This document shows positions 26,600 through 35,004 of a DNA stretch of 64,000 nucleotides, one piece after another. This DNA comes from an uncultured Oleiphilus sp. (GTDB lineage: Bacteria > Pseudomonadota > Gammaproteobacteria > Pseudomonadales > Oleiphilaceae), in NCBI GenBank assembly GCA_913020045.1, contig CAJWBE010000001.1:140361-204360 (forward strand), written 5' to 3'. Position numbers and translations under genes: made by a program. Below the pieces are notes generated by a model. That model was not told the origin of the DNA. It was given only the letters and a program-made list of their open reading frames with translations, and did not search any database. Positions within the stretch are counted from its first letter, which is position 1; each line of letters opens with the position of its first letter.

Positions 26600-27490
26600 G
26601 TGCTAAATAGTTTTGCATTTTTTGGTGCGATCGAGACCGGTTTTATTTACGGTCTGGTTGCACTGGGCGTTTTCATCTCATTCCGCATCCTGGATTTCCC
26701 CGACCTGACAGTCGACGGTTCGTTCCCTTTGGGCGCGGCGGTATCCGCCACGATGATTGTGGCGGGAATCAATCCTTTAATTGCGACATTCTGCGCCTGC
26801 ATTGCAGGGGCGGCGGCCGGCTTGGTCACCGCATGGCTCAATGTCAGACTAAAGATCCTTCACCTACTGGCCTCCATTCTGACGATGATCGCGCTTTACT
26901 CGATCAATCTGCGCGTAATGGATGGCCCAAATAAAGCGTTGCTAGGGGTAGAAACCCTACTCAGCCCGCTAGACAATCTCTCGATCCCTTATTACATCGC
27001 TTATCCGATCGCATTTGGCATTGTCATATTGCTTGTTGTTGCCGCCCTCGTCTGGTTCCTCAAAACAGAGGTTGGTCTAGCCATGCGAGCCACAGGCTCG
27101 AATGAGCGCATGGCAAAAGCAAATGGCATTAACACTGGTCGAATGGTTTTGATGGGCATGGCCTTATCAAACGCATTGGTCGCGCTAGCCGGCGCGCTGT
27201 TTGCACAAAGCCAAGGCAGCGCAGATGTCACGATGGGCGTAGGTGTTATCGTAATTGGCCTCGCATCGGTTATCGGCGGAGAAGCGCTACTGCCTAAGCG
27301 CACCCTACTCATGTGGATTTCTGCCTGCATACTCGGGTCATTGCTTTACAGGCTGGTCGTTGCGGTTGCACTAAATGGCGAAGTACTCGGACTCAAAGCG
27401 CAAGACCTCAACCTCATTACCGCTATATTGGTGACCGTCGCCATTGTTGCGCCGAACTGGCGGAGCTATTTCAAAGGGTCTCGCGCATGA
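26600..27490 (+). CDS. ABC transporter permease (TrpY-like, branched-chain-type)
   Basis: 296-aa inner-membrane permease with eight or nine hydrophobic segments and the motifs GVFISFRILDFPDLTVDGSF and MRATGSNERMAKANGI (coupling loop), typical of the permease partner of TrpX-type binding proteins. Starts at GTG 26600-26602; no strong ribosome-binding site is seen. Its stop overlaps the ATPase start by 4 bp (ATGA). Confidence 0.9.
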   Translation: MLNSFAFFGAIETGFIYGLVALGVFISFRILDFPDLTVDGSFPLGAAVSATMIVAGINPLIATFCACIAGAAAGLVTAWLNVRLKILHLLASILTMIALYSINLRVMDGPNKALLGVETLLSPLDNLSIPYYIAYPIAFGIVILLVVAALVWFLKTEVGLAMRATGSNERMAKANGINTGRMVLMGMALSNALVALAGALFAQSQGSADVTMGVGVIVIGLASVIGGEALLPKRTLLMWISACILGSLLYRLVVAVALNGEVLGLKAQDLNLITAILVTVAIVAPNWRSYFKGSRA

Positions 27491-28278
27491 TCGCTGTTGA
27501 TGATTTGCACATCATGTTCAACTGGGGAACTCCATTAGAAAATCATGCCCTAAAAGGGGTTAGCCTCACGATTCCTAAAGGCCAGTTTGTCACCGTTATT
27601 GGCAGTAATGGAGCAGGAAAATCAACACTCCTCAATGCGATAGCGGGAGAGACGCCCTGTCATAAGGGTTCAATTTCTCTCGACGGCAATGACATTTCCA
27701 GCCTGCCAGTACACAAGCGCGCACCGCAAATCGCACGCGTTTTCCAAGATCCACTAATGGGAACATGCGAAGACCTGACGATTGAAGAAAACCTCGCACT
27801 AGCACAAGCCCGAACAAAAAGGCGGTCTCTTACCCGCGCAGCAAAAAGCGAGTACCAAGAGCGCTTTATGGATAAGCTCAAAACCCTGCAGCTGGGTTTA
27901 GAGCTTAGGCTCAATGACAAAGTTGGCCTCTTATCCGGCGGACAACGTCAAGCGGTCAGTTTGCTAATGGCATCACTCAACCCAATGAAGCTGCTATTGT
28001 TGGATGAGCACACCGCAGCACTAGACCCTAAAACCGCACAGTTTATTTTGGACTTAACAGAACAAATTGTTGACGAGCAGCAGCTGACAGCCTTGATGGT
28101 CACGCACAGCATGAAACAGGCGTTAAGTATTGGCGATAGAACGATCATGCTTCATCAGGGCAACATAGCCTTAGACGTTGATGGTGAGCACCGTAAATCA
28201 ATGACGACAAACGACCTGCTCGAACAGTTCCAGAAAAATCATGAACAGATTGACGACGATGCTTTGCTACTAGGCTGA
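27487..28278 (+). CDS. ABC transporter ATP-binding protein (TrpZ-like)
   Basis: 263-aa ATPase of the importer. Walker A GSNGAGKST, Q-loop RVFQDPLMGTCEDLTIEEN, signature LLSGGQRQAVSLLMA (LSGGQ) and Walker B LLLLDEHTAALDP are intact, with the switch His in MVTHSMKQAL. I start it at the ATG 27487 (MIAVDDLHIMF), overlapping the permease stop; the upstream open frame lies inside the permease gene in another frame. Confidence 0.93.
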   Translation: MIAVDDLHIMFNWGTPLENHALKGVSLTIPKGQFVTVIGSNGAGKSTLLNAIAGETPCHKGSISLDGNDISSLPVHKRAPQIARVFQDPLMGTCEDLTIEENLALAQARTKRRSLTRAAKSEYQERFMDKLKTLQLGLELRLNDKVGLLSGGQRQAVSLLMASLNPMKLLLLDEHTAALDPKTAQFILDLTEQIVDEQQLTALMVTHSMKQALSIGDRTIMLHQGNIALDVDGEHRKSMTTNDLLEQFQKNHEQIDDDALLLG

Positions 28279-28286
28279 CTCGAACT

Positions 28287-28306
28287 CGGCACTGCTCTCA
28301 GTGCCG
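28287..28306. terminator. Perfect hairpin between convergent genes
   Basis: CGGCACTG-CTCT-CAGTGCCG, an 8-bp GC-rich stem with a 4-base loop. It lies 8 bp after the ATPase stop and covers the stop codon of the convergent ion-channel gene. No T-run follows on either strand, so intrinsic termination is uncertain. Confidence 0.4.
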
Positions 28307-29251
28307 GTAGTGCCCAACAATGCCGACTGCCTGCTCGAAACTCAAACCAAACTCTGCGGTCAGGTAGTCGACCTCCCTTTGCTCAGAACGACTAAAGCCA
28401 GAGTGCGCTTCTAGGATTTGCTCATCTTGCGAGGTTGCTCCCCCCGTCAACTGACGAACTCTCGCTTTAATCGCTCGACGGCGAGCCATCTTTTGCTCAC
28501 GCACAAGCTGCACTAAAGACGAAGCAAAAATACCTGCTGGCATCGCCGCCACACCAACACCGGAGATCATCACTAATACGCCAAAAATCTTCCCTCCGAT
28601 CGTAATAGGCGCCATATCGCCATACCCGACGGTAGTAAGCGTTACCAGTGCCCACCACATGCATGCGGGAATACTACCGAAGAGCTCAGGCTGGGCATAT
28701 CGCTCAAATAGATAAATACCCGTTGCCGCGATAAAACTCAGAATCATCATGACCATCGCTGCGGCCAATAACACGTACTGATTGTCTCGATACAAACGCG
28801 CCAACATTGAGAGCGAGTCAGAATAACGCGTCAGTTTAAGAATTCGAATAATTGAAATTAACTTGAGCATTCGCAGGTCAGCGAACAGGTCGTTAGGTAC
28901 TAGCCATAGAATGACAAGTGGCAAGAATGAGAGCAGATCGACCATTCCCATTGGAGATTTAATGTAGTTCCAGCGCAAACGCCAAGCATGTGACGTAACA
29001 ATATCAGCGTCCGGGGCAGACCAAACACGCAAGACATACTCAGTACCAAACAGCACGGCAAAAAAAACTAAGCTCACATCAGCAAAGCGAATATGACTTT
29101 CTCCGTATTCCGGAATCGACATCCAGACCACTTCGATAATATTTAGAATAACCATCGATGCTAAAAACAAATTGAGCACCAACGAAAAGAGGTTCTTTTC
29201 ATCAGGCTGATGCAATGCATGATGAAGTACGCCCCTAAGTTTGCTGATCAT
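28298..29251 (-). CDS. Voltage-gated-type potassium channel
   Basis: 317-aa six-helix ion channel. S1-S4: hydrophobic segments from about residue 22 to 170, with the S4-like helix LRMLKLISIIRILKLTRYS bearing regularly spaced Arg/Lys. The pore region has the selectivity filter TLTTVGYGDMAP, identical to potassium channels. The cytoplasmic C-terminus (about 90 residues) has basic MARRRAIKARVRQ and no cNMP or RCK domain. Convergent with the ABC ATPase; divergent from moaB. Confidence 0.9.
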   Translation of the reverse strand: MISKLRGVLHHALHQPDEKNLFSLVLNLFLASMVILNIIEVVWMSIPEYGESHIRFADVSLVFFAVLFGTEYVLRVWSAPDADIVTSHAWRLRWNYIKSPMGMVDLLSFLPLVILWLVPNDLFADLRMLKLISIIRILKLTRYSDSLSMLARLYRDNQYVLLAAAMVMMILSFIAATGIYLFERYAQPELFGSIPACMWWALVTLTTVGYGDMAPITIGGKIFGVLVMISGVGVAAMPAGIFASSLVQLVREQKMARRRAIKARVRQLTGGATSQDEQILEAHSGFSRSEQREVDYLTAEFGLSFEQAVGIVGHYRH

Positions 29252-29373
29252 CGCGTCTCCTGTTGCTCCAGTCGGAAAGTAAGTTCTATGAACACATCTG
29301 TTTTTTTAGGTATTCAATCTATAGCATAGACTCTTATAAACTTAGCTTAATTCAAATCAAGTAATGCAAAATT

Positions 29374-29931
29374 ATGAGTAAAAACACATCACAACAACTA
29401 ATCCCTCTGAATATCGCCGTATTAACGGTATCCGACACGCGTACGACCGAGACAGATACATCGGGAAAACTGTTAGCAACGCTGACAACGGATGCTGGGC
29501 ATACGCTTGCTGAACAGGCAATCGTTATCGATGACATTTATCATATTCGCGCTCGCGTATCTCAATGGATCGCTGATCAGGACACCCATGTCATTCTCAT
29601 TACGGGTGGGACCGGGTTCACTGCCCGTGATAGCACGCCAGAAGCCATTAAGCCCCTGCTAGACAAAACAGTTGATGGCTTTGGGGAGCTTTTTAGGCAG
29701 GTCTCGCTCGAGCAGATTGGAACCTCAACGATTCAGTCCAGAGCCTTAGCCGGAATGGCGAACAAAACACTTATTTTTTGCCTCCCTGGCAGCAATAACG
29801 CCTGCAAGACAGCTTGGCAATCCATTATCGCTAGCCAACTTGATAGTCGGCAGGGTCCCTGTAATTTTGTGCCGCAACTAAAAAATATTGATTTTGATGC
29901 CTGTTTGAGTCGAGAGCTTAACAGTAAGTAA
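29374..29931 (+). CDS. moaB: Molybdenum cofactor biosynthesis protein MoaB
   Basis: 185-aa protein of the MogA/MoaB family, which adenylylates molybdopterin during molybdenum cofactor assembly (the exact role of E. coli MoaB is unsettled). Motifs: IAVLTVSDTRTTETDTSG at residues 14-31, LITGGTGFTARDSTPEAI (the GGTG-T nucleotide/cofactor loop) and CLPGSNNACKTAW near the C-terminus. No other moa gene is in the window. Confidence 0.92.
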   Translation: MSKNTSQQLIPLNIAVLTVSDTRTTETDTSGKLLATLTTDAGHTLAEQAIVIDDIYHIRARVSQWIADQDTHVILITGGTGFTARDSTPEAIKPLLDKTVDGFGELFRQVSLEQIGTSTIQSRALAGMANKTLIFCLPGSNNACKTAWQSIIASQLDSRQGPCNFVPQLKNIDFDACLSRELNSK

Positions 29932-30013
29932 CGGCGCAATGCCCTATGCTTAGCTTTCGTTTAAAGATTGGCCCAGCATTTGGACCAGCGCGAATAACGT
30001 AAAGGTATGCTCG

Positions 30014-30343
30014 ATGCACTTCTCACTGGTTCTTAACAATACGCTCTTGCAAACGGGCGACTTGAAAAGCATCACCGCCCTGTTTAACGATTTAAGCGGT
30101 TTGAATTTCGCTAAGAATCAGCATGCCAACTGGCTCAACAAAATGTCTGCCGCAGAGTCCTATGGAACCTATCTACAGATCAAAGCAGAGGAGTATGACA
30201 TTGATGGGTGGACCGGGACTCTGCAACTGCTTTCCAGCGATGGTGAAACGCTTCGCGCTCACCTTTTTGCCACGCATGAACGTGTCGTAAAGAAAAACCT
30301 GAAGAACCCTACTCTGCAAAACCAAACCAACACTTCAACTTAA
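30014..30343 (+). CDS. Hypothetical protein of 109 aa
   Basis: Not recognised. Starts [20 protein letters not shown] with AAGG 8 bases upstream; mixed alpha/beta composition with a C-terminal basic/Asn-Thr tail. No signal peptide or transmembrane segment. It lies between moaB and pyrC on the same strand. The reading is supported by codon usage similar to its neighbours and lack of a competing frame. Confidence 0.5.
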   Translation: MHFSLVLNNTLLQTGDLKSITALFNDLSGLNFAKNQHANWLNKMSAAESYGTYLQIKAEEYDIDGWTGTLQLLSSDGETLRAHLFATHERVVKKNLKNPTLQNQTNTST

Positions 30344-30414
30344 TTTCCGTTTCGACCTGCAGGCACTTAAGGCATAATACGCCTTTTCTTGAACAGCCAA
30401 GCAGGACCATATTC

Positions 30415-31452
30415 ATGCAAGAACTCACCATCCGCACTCCCGACGACTGGCACCTCCATTTTCGGGATCACGATATGCTGCTTGAAACGGTACCCGCCAC
30501 TGCACGCTGCTTTAGACGCGCGATCGTTATGCCTAATCTAGTTCCACCAGTTACTGATGCGGCATTAATGCTCGCGTATCAAGAGCGGATTCAACGCGCG
30601 GTTCCAGAAGGCAAAGCATTTACGCCCTTGATGACAATTTACCTGACCAACGCTAGCTCTCCCGCCCTTATTGAAGAAGCGCGTTCGGCAGGCGCTGTTG
30701 CCGCAAAATTATACCCGGCCGGTGCCACGACGAATTCAGATGCTGCCGTTTCTGACCTCAAAGTGCTATACCCAACCTTCGAAGCCATGCAAAAGTGCGG
30801 AATGCTTTTGTTGATTCATGGAGAGGTGACCGACAATGATGTGGATATTTTCGATCGAGAGAAAGTATTTATCGATCGCCACTTGCAGCAGATCCATCAA
30901 GACTTCCCAAACCTGAAGATTGTGTTTGAGCACATTACGACAAGCGATGCGGTTGAGTTCGTCAACGCGGCATCTGACAACCTTGCCGCGACAATCACTC
31001 CACAACATTTAATGTTAAATAGAAATGACTTATTGGTCGGCGGCATTCGCCCGCATAATTTTTGTCTTCCCGTTTTAAAACGAATGACACACCAAGAAGC
31101 TTTGCGCAACGCAGTTAAAAGCGGTTCTGTTAAGTTTTTCCTCGGAACAGATTCGGCGCCACATGAAAAACAGCGCAAAGAATCTGCCTGCGGTTGCGCA
31201 GGCTGCTACAGTGCCTGGAGCGCAATTGAACTCTATGCTGAGGTATTCGAACAGTTAGGCGCACTAGATAAGCTCGAAAACTTTGCAAGTCACTTCGGTG
31301 CAGACTTTTACGGTCTAGCACGCAACGAAGGGACGATTACGCTTGAAAAGAATGAGTGGACGGTGCCCGATACAATTGCGCTGCCAGACGGCCAAGCGAT
31401 CGTGCCATTTCATGCTGGCGAAACAATAAACTGGAAAGTTCGCCAAGCATGA
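30415..31452 (+). CDS. pyrC: Dihydroorotase (class II)
   Basis: Zinc enzyme that cyclises carbamoyl aspartate to dihydroorotate in pyrimidine synthesis. 345 aa. Metal-binding DWHLHFRD (His-x-His, residues 11-18), the carboxylated-lysine segment [32 protein letters not shown], and [12 protein letters not shown] with the metal-binding Asp. AGGA precedes the ATG. Complete and typical in length. Confidence 0.96.
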   Translation: MQELTIRTPDDWHLHFRDHDMLLETVPATARCFRRAIVMPNLVPPVTDAALMLAYQERIQRAVPEGKAFTPLMTIYLTNASSPALIEEARSAGAVAAKLYPAGATTNSDAAVSDLKVLYPTFEAMQKCGMLLLIHGEVTDNDVDIFDREKVFIDRHLQQIHQDFPNLKIVFEHITTSDAVEFVNAASDNLAATITPQHLMLNRNDLLVGGIRPHNFCLPVLKRMTHQEALRNAVKSGSVKFFLGTDSAPHEKQRKESACGCAGCYSAWSAIELYAEVFEQLGALDKLENFASHFGADFYGLARNEGTITLEKNEWTVPDTIALPDGQAIVPFHAGETINWKVRQA

Positions 31453-31510
31453 GTAATGCTTAGGTCAGTTCACTCAGCCGACAACCATAAACAACGAGCC
31501 GCGAAGACAC

Positions 31511-32575
31511 ATGACCGACACCCAAGAAGCCTCCGTAAGCGCTCAGCCTCTGCCAATCGCGAAAGAATATAGCTGGCTACTCGCATTGCAATTAGCGGCA
31601 GTTGTTGCCCTTTTGGTCGCAGGGCATGTGCCCAATTTTATTTTGGTCCCCTTGTTGTTTAGTGCTTTTCTCGTTTCCTATTTAACCTGGAAGAAAATAA
31701 ATCAAACTGAAACCGCGCAAAAGACTGAATACCAAAGTACCGCAACGGCAACACAAGGCACGCCATCTATCTCAGTATTTGAAGAGGCGCTGCAGTCGAA
31801 TTTAGAGCAGACAAGAGCAGCCTTAGACGAGCTAAAAGAACAACACCAAACGTTAATTGAGCAGAGAAGCTCCCAGCGCGAAGACTTGGAGCACTATGAA
31901 CAGTCGCACCAAGACGAATCCTCAAACAATTTACTCTCTGGTTTGAATGATCAAGTATGCCAATTTGGCGATCACGCATTAGTCTCACTAGAAACCGTTC
32001 TCAGCAGCTCAGAAGGCTCTCAAGACGCATCGCAGCAAACGCGCGAACAGTTTAACCAGATTCGCAGTCATTTTGATGAAATCAAAACCTATCTCGAAGA
32101 TATCAATCGAATTAATGCACAGACGAATCTGCTCGCACTAAATGCAGCCATTGAAGCCGCTCGGGCTGGTGATGCTGGCCAGGGTTTTAGTGTTGTTGCT
32201 GATGAGGTTAGATCACTGTCTATTCGCACCGATGAGTTCAACGATCGTATCGCCAAAAAGATTGACCAAACTGAACTAACACTCAGTGATGCGGAAGAAT
32301 CAATCAACTTATTTGAAAAGCATAATGCAGGGCAACACCAGCACACCTATCAGGCGCTCACAAAAGAGCTGGCGCTTATCTGCAAAGCATTTGAAGCACA
32401 AGGTGAAGACTATGCCAATCGAGTGCAAGAACCCATTGATAAGCTGCGTCAAGCGCTTGTTAGTGACGCCCCAACGTCAATTCAAGATATGATCAGCAAC
32501 CTTGAAAACTGCTTAAATAAATATACCGGAATAATGAAATCTTTAAGCTCACCAACTGACGAACCCAAAGACTAA
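31511..32575 (+). CDS. Methyl-accepting chemotaxis-like protein without periplasmic sensor
   Basis: 354 aa. Two closely spaced membrane helices (about residues 21-40 and 43-62), no periplasmic domain, then a cytoplasmic coiled coil and the receptor signalling hairpin [20 protein letters not shown] followed by [18 protein letters not shown], which contacts CheA/CheW in true receptors. The C-terminal helix is short and there is no CheR/CheB pentapeptide. It could sense a membrane or cytoplasmic cue, or serve a non-flagellar signalling array; no che gene is in the window. Confidence 0.85.
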   Translation: MTDTQEASVSAQPLPIAKEYSWLLALQLAAVVALLVAGHVPNFILVPLLFSAFLVSYLTWKKINQTETAQKTEYQSTATATQGTPSISVFEEALQSNLEQTRAALDELKEQHQTLIEQRSSQREDLEHYEQSHQDESSNNLLSGLNDQVCQFGDHALVSLETVLSSSEGSQDASQQTREQFNQIRSHFDEIKTYLEDINRINAQTNLLALNAAIEAARAGDAGQGFSVVADEVRSLSIRTDEFNDRIAKKIDQTELTLSDAEESINLFEKHNAGQHQHTYQALTKELALICKAFEAQGEDYANRVQEPIDKLRQALVSDAPTSIQDMISNLENCLNKYTGIMKSLSSPTDEPKD

Positions 32576-32802
32576 TTTTGTTAACTAATGTTAACCGCCA
32601 ATTGTTCGCGAATTGACCAACCCTGTTGTAATATTCTGCCAGCGATAAGGAAGTATCTTGATCAAAATCTCTTCCTCGAACCTTATAAATGATAAATCTA
32701 CAGTAAGTAGATAACGTACAAAGATCCGTTTGTGCGAAAGAACAAAAAAACAGTCGCCGTTTTATTTTTAATTGCCAGCCACTACAACCGACGACAAGCT
32801 TA

Positions 32803-34962
32803 ATGCCTTTAACCCGAATAATTCGTACTCTAACCGTTTTCTCGCTAGCGCTTATTCTCTCTGCCTGTGGTGGTGGAGGCTCTGCTTCAAGTCAAGCAGA
32901 TAACAACAACTCTATTTCAGGCAGTGCAATTAAAGGCGTTATTGATCAAGGGATCGTTAATGCCTACGAATTGCGAAATGGTGAAGCGTTTTTCCTGCTG
33001 TCCTCGCGCACTAACAACCGTGGCGACTTTTCACTTTCGACTACCGCTCCCTCTGACTCACCGCTGATACTAGAATTAAGGGCTGACGCACACACACGAA
33101 TGAAGTGCGACTTGCCTGCTGGCTGCACCATGCCCTCTTCTGGCGATCACACTGACTTCGGTCAATGGCTATCACTTCCTGAAGACTTTAGCCTGCTAGG
33201 CGTTATGCTTCCCGGCCAAGCCAATCAGATTAATATCTCTCCACTAAGCCATCTCATTGTTGCAACAGCGGCGAGCCTAGAAGAAGGGCTTACGGCGCAC
33301 AACTTGAAAACAGCCAATGCCTGGCTGCAAGCCGATCTCAGACTCGACTTCGACCCACTAGCGACGCGCACTGCGGATATCACAACACTAAACAACGGCA
33401 TCAATCAAAATGAGCTAGAACAGGGAATTATTAGCGCAAGCTTTTTTTCGATGACATTGAGCCAACAGTGGAAATTAAATCTCGTCGACTTAAATGACCT
33501 CGACCTGCAAGAGACTTTTTCCAACACAGCCTCCCTAGCGCAAAGCCTCGCAGCCTTATACACCGAAAGCGCGCCGCAAGTCGACGCACAGCTCTCTAGT
33601 ATCGCAGCATCCGCATCAGACATCGCTGATAGTATAAACAACGAGACAGCTTCTATTTCAGCGCAGCCTCAGTCCACGACGGTACTTGAAGGAGAGCCCA
33701 TTATCTTGAGAGTCGAAGCCACGGGACTTACAGAAGAAAACATACAGTGGTTTAAAGACAATCAAGCATTGCTTGGTGAAAACCTGAACACGCTAACAAT
33801 TGCCTCACCACAAGTGTCAGATCAAGGCCTTTACCACGCAACAGTCTCGGACGATTCAAACACGCTCAGATCACTTTCTGCATTAGTCACTGTCAATGAG
33901 CAGCAATTACCGCTTTCAGTTTCTCAGCATCCAAGCTCCTACTCTTTAAGCCCTGGGCAAAGCGCGACACTGACGGTTATTCCGGCTGGCGGCATCGGCA
34001 ACTATAGCTATGTTTGGCAGAAAGGTGGCTCTGTTATTCCCGGCGCGAATACAAACCAGCTAAGACTAACGAATGTAAGCGAGAGCGACGCCGCTAGCTA
34101 TCGAGTAACAATCTCTGATGACGCCAGCAGCATTAGCTCAAATTACGCGACAATTTCGGTATCAAACAGCATCGAACCCGTAACAATTCATCAACACCCT
34201 GAGTCTGTCACCTCTTTGGAAGGCTCTGAGCTAAGCCTATCGGTTAGCGCCTCGGGAGGCGGGTTTGTCAGCTACCAATGGCGTAAAAATGGCGACAACC
34301 TCTCGAACCAAAATAGCATGAGACTAACGATCAACCCATCTCAAGTGGCTGACTCGGGCGTCTATGATGTTCAGGTGAGTAACAGCCAAGGCTCTGTTGT
34401 ATCGAACAGCAGTATGGTCACAATACTGTCGTCCTCATTGCCATTAAGCATTACACAGCAACCTCAGTCGATATCGCTTGTTGAAGGAGAAAGCGGAAGC
34501 TTTAGCGTAGAAGGCGAAGCCGGAACCCAGTTAAGCTACCAGTGGTATTATAATGGAACGGCTATTAGCGGAGCGACAGCGAAGCGTTACGACATCACGA
34601 ACGCATACGCACAAGATGCTGGCACATACTATGTTGAGGTCCGTAGCAGCACTGAAACCATTCGTTCACTCACCGCACTATTAACGCTTGTTACGCCAGT
34701 CAATCTTGACCTTAGTTGGGATATTCCGACTCAGCGTGAAAACGGTGACCCTCTCCCGCTAGCCGAGATTCGCGGCTATGTCATTCAATACGGCAGCGCA
34801 CAGGGTAGTTACACGAACTCCGCTCAAATACTGGGTGCGACAACCACCAGCCATGTGATCGAGCGTTTATCATCGGGCACATACTATCTTCGTATTGCAA
34901 CAACAGATTCAGATGGTATTACCGGCGGCTATTCAGACCCCATTACGGTCAATATTCCTTAG
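32803..34962 (+). CDS. Lipoprotein with Ig-like repeats and a fibronectin type III-like end
   Basis: 719 aa. Lipobox LSAC with Cys22, followed by GGGGS. Residues about 35-270 form a mostly helical domain (SGSAIKGVIDQGIVNAYEL), similar in start to other marine 'GGGGS' lipoproteins. Then four Ig-like domains with the repeated tryptophan and DxGxY signature: IQWFKDNQ...SDQGLYHATV, YVWQKGG...SDAASYRVTI, YQWRKNG...ADSGVYDVQV, YQWYYNG...QDAGTYYVEV. The last about 85 residues (LDLSWDIPTQREN to the C-terminus) look like FN3. Likely anchored in the outer membrane with an adhesive or binding role; ligand unknown. Confidence 0.8.
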   Translation: MPLTRIIRTLTVFSLALILSACGGGGSASSQADNNNSISGSAIKGVIDQGIVNAYELRNGEAFFLLSSRTNNRGDFSLSTTAPSDSPLILELRADAHTRMKCDLPAGCTMPSSGDHTDFGQWLSLPEDFSLLGVMLPGQANQINISPLSHLIVATAASLEEGLTAHNLKTANAWLQADLRLDFDPLATRTADITTLNNGINQNELEQGIISASFFSMTLSQQWKLNLVDLNDLDLQETFSNTASLAQSLAALYTESAPQVDAQLSSIAASASDIADSINNETASISAQPQSTTVLEGEPIILRVEATGLTEENIQWFKDNQALLGENLNTLTIASPQVSDQGLYHATVSDDSNTLRSLSALVTVNEQQLPLSVSQHPSSYSLSPGQSATLTVIPAGGIGNYSYVWQKGGSVIPGANTNQLRLTNVSESDAASYRVTISDDASSISSNYATISVSNSIEPVTIHQHPESVTSLEGSELSLSVSASGGGFVSYQWRKNGDNLSNQNSMRLTINPSQVADSGVYDVQVSNSQGSVVSNSSMVTILSSSLPLSITQQPQSISLVEGESGSFSVEGEAGTQLSYQWYYNGTAISGATAKRYDITNAYAQDAGTYYVEVRSSTETIRSLTALLTLVTPVNLDLSWDIPTQRENGDPLPLAEIRGYVIQYGSAQGSYTNSAQILGATTTSHVIERLSSGTYYLRIATTDSDGITGGYSDPITVNIP

Positions 34963-35004
34963 TAGATACGCTTACTTTCAAGCCTTCACGAAGCGAGACG
35001 CGGG

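Noticed and set aside
32576..32802. Possible riboswitch upstream of the Ig-repeat lipoprotein
   Set aside because: The GCGAAAG and CAGTCGCCG pieces recalled the cyclic-di-GMP class, but the conserved tetraloop and receptor elements are not there.
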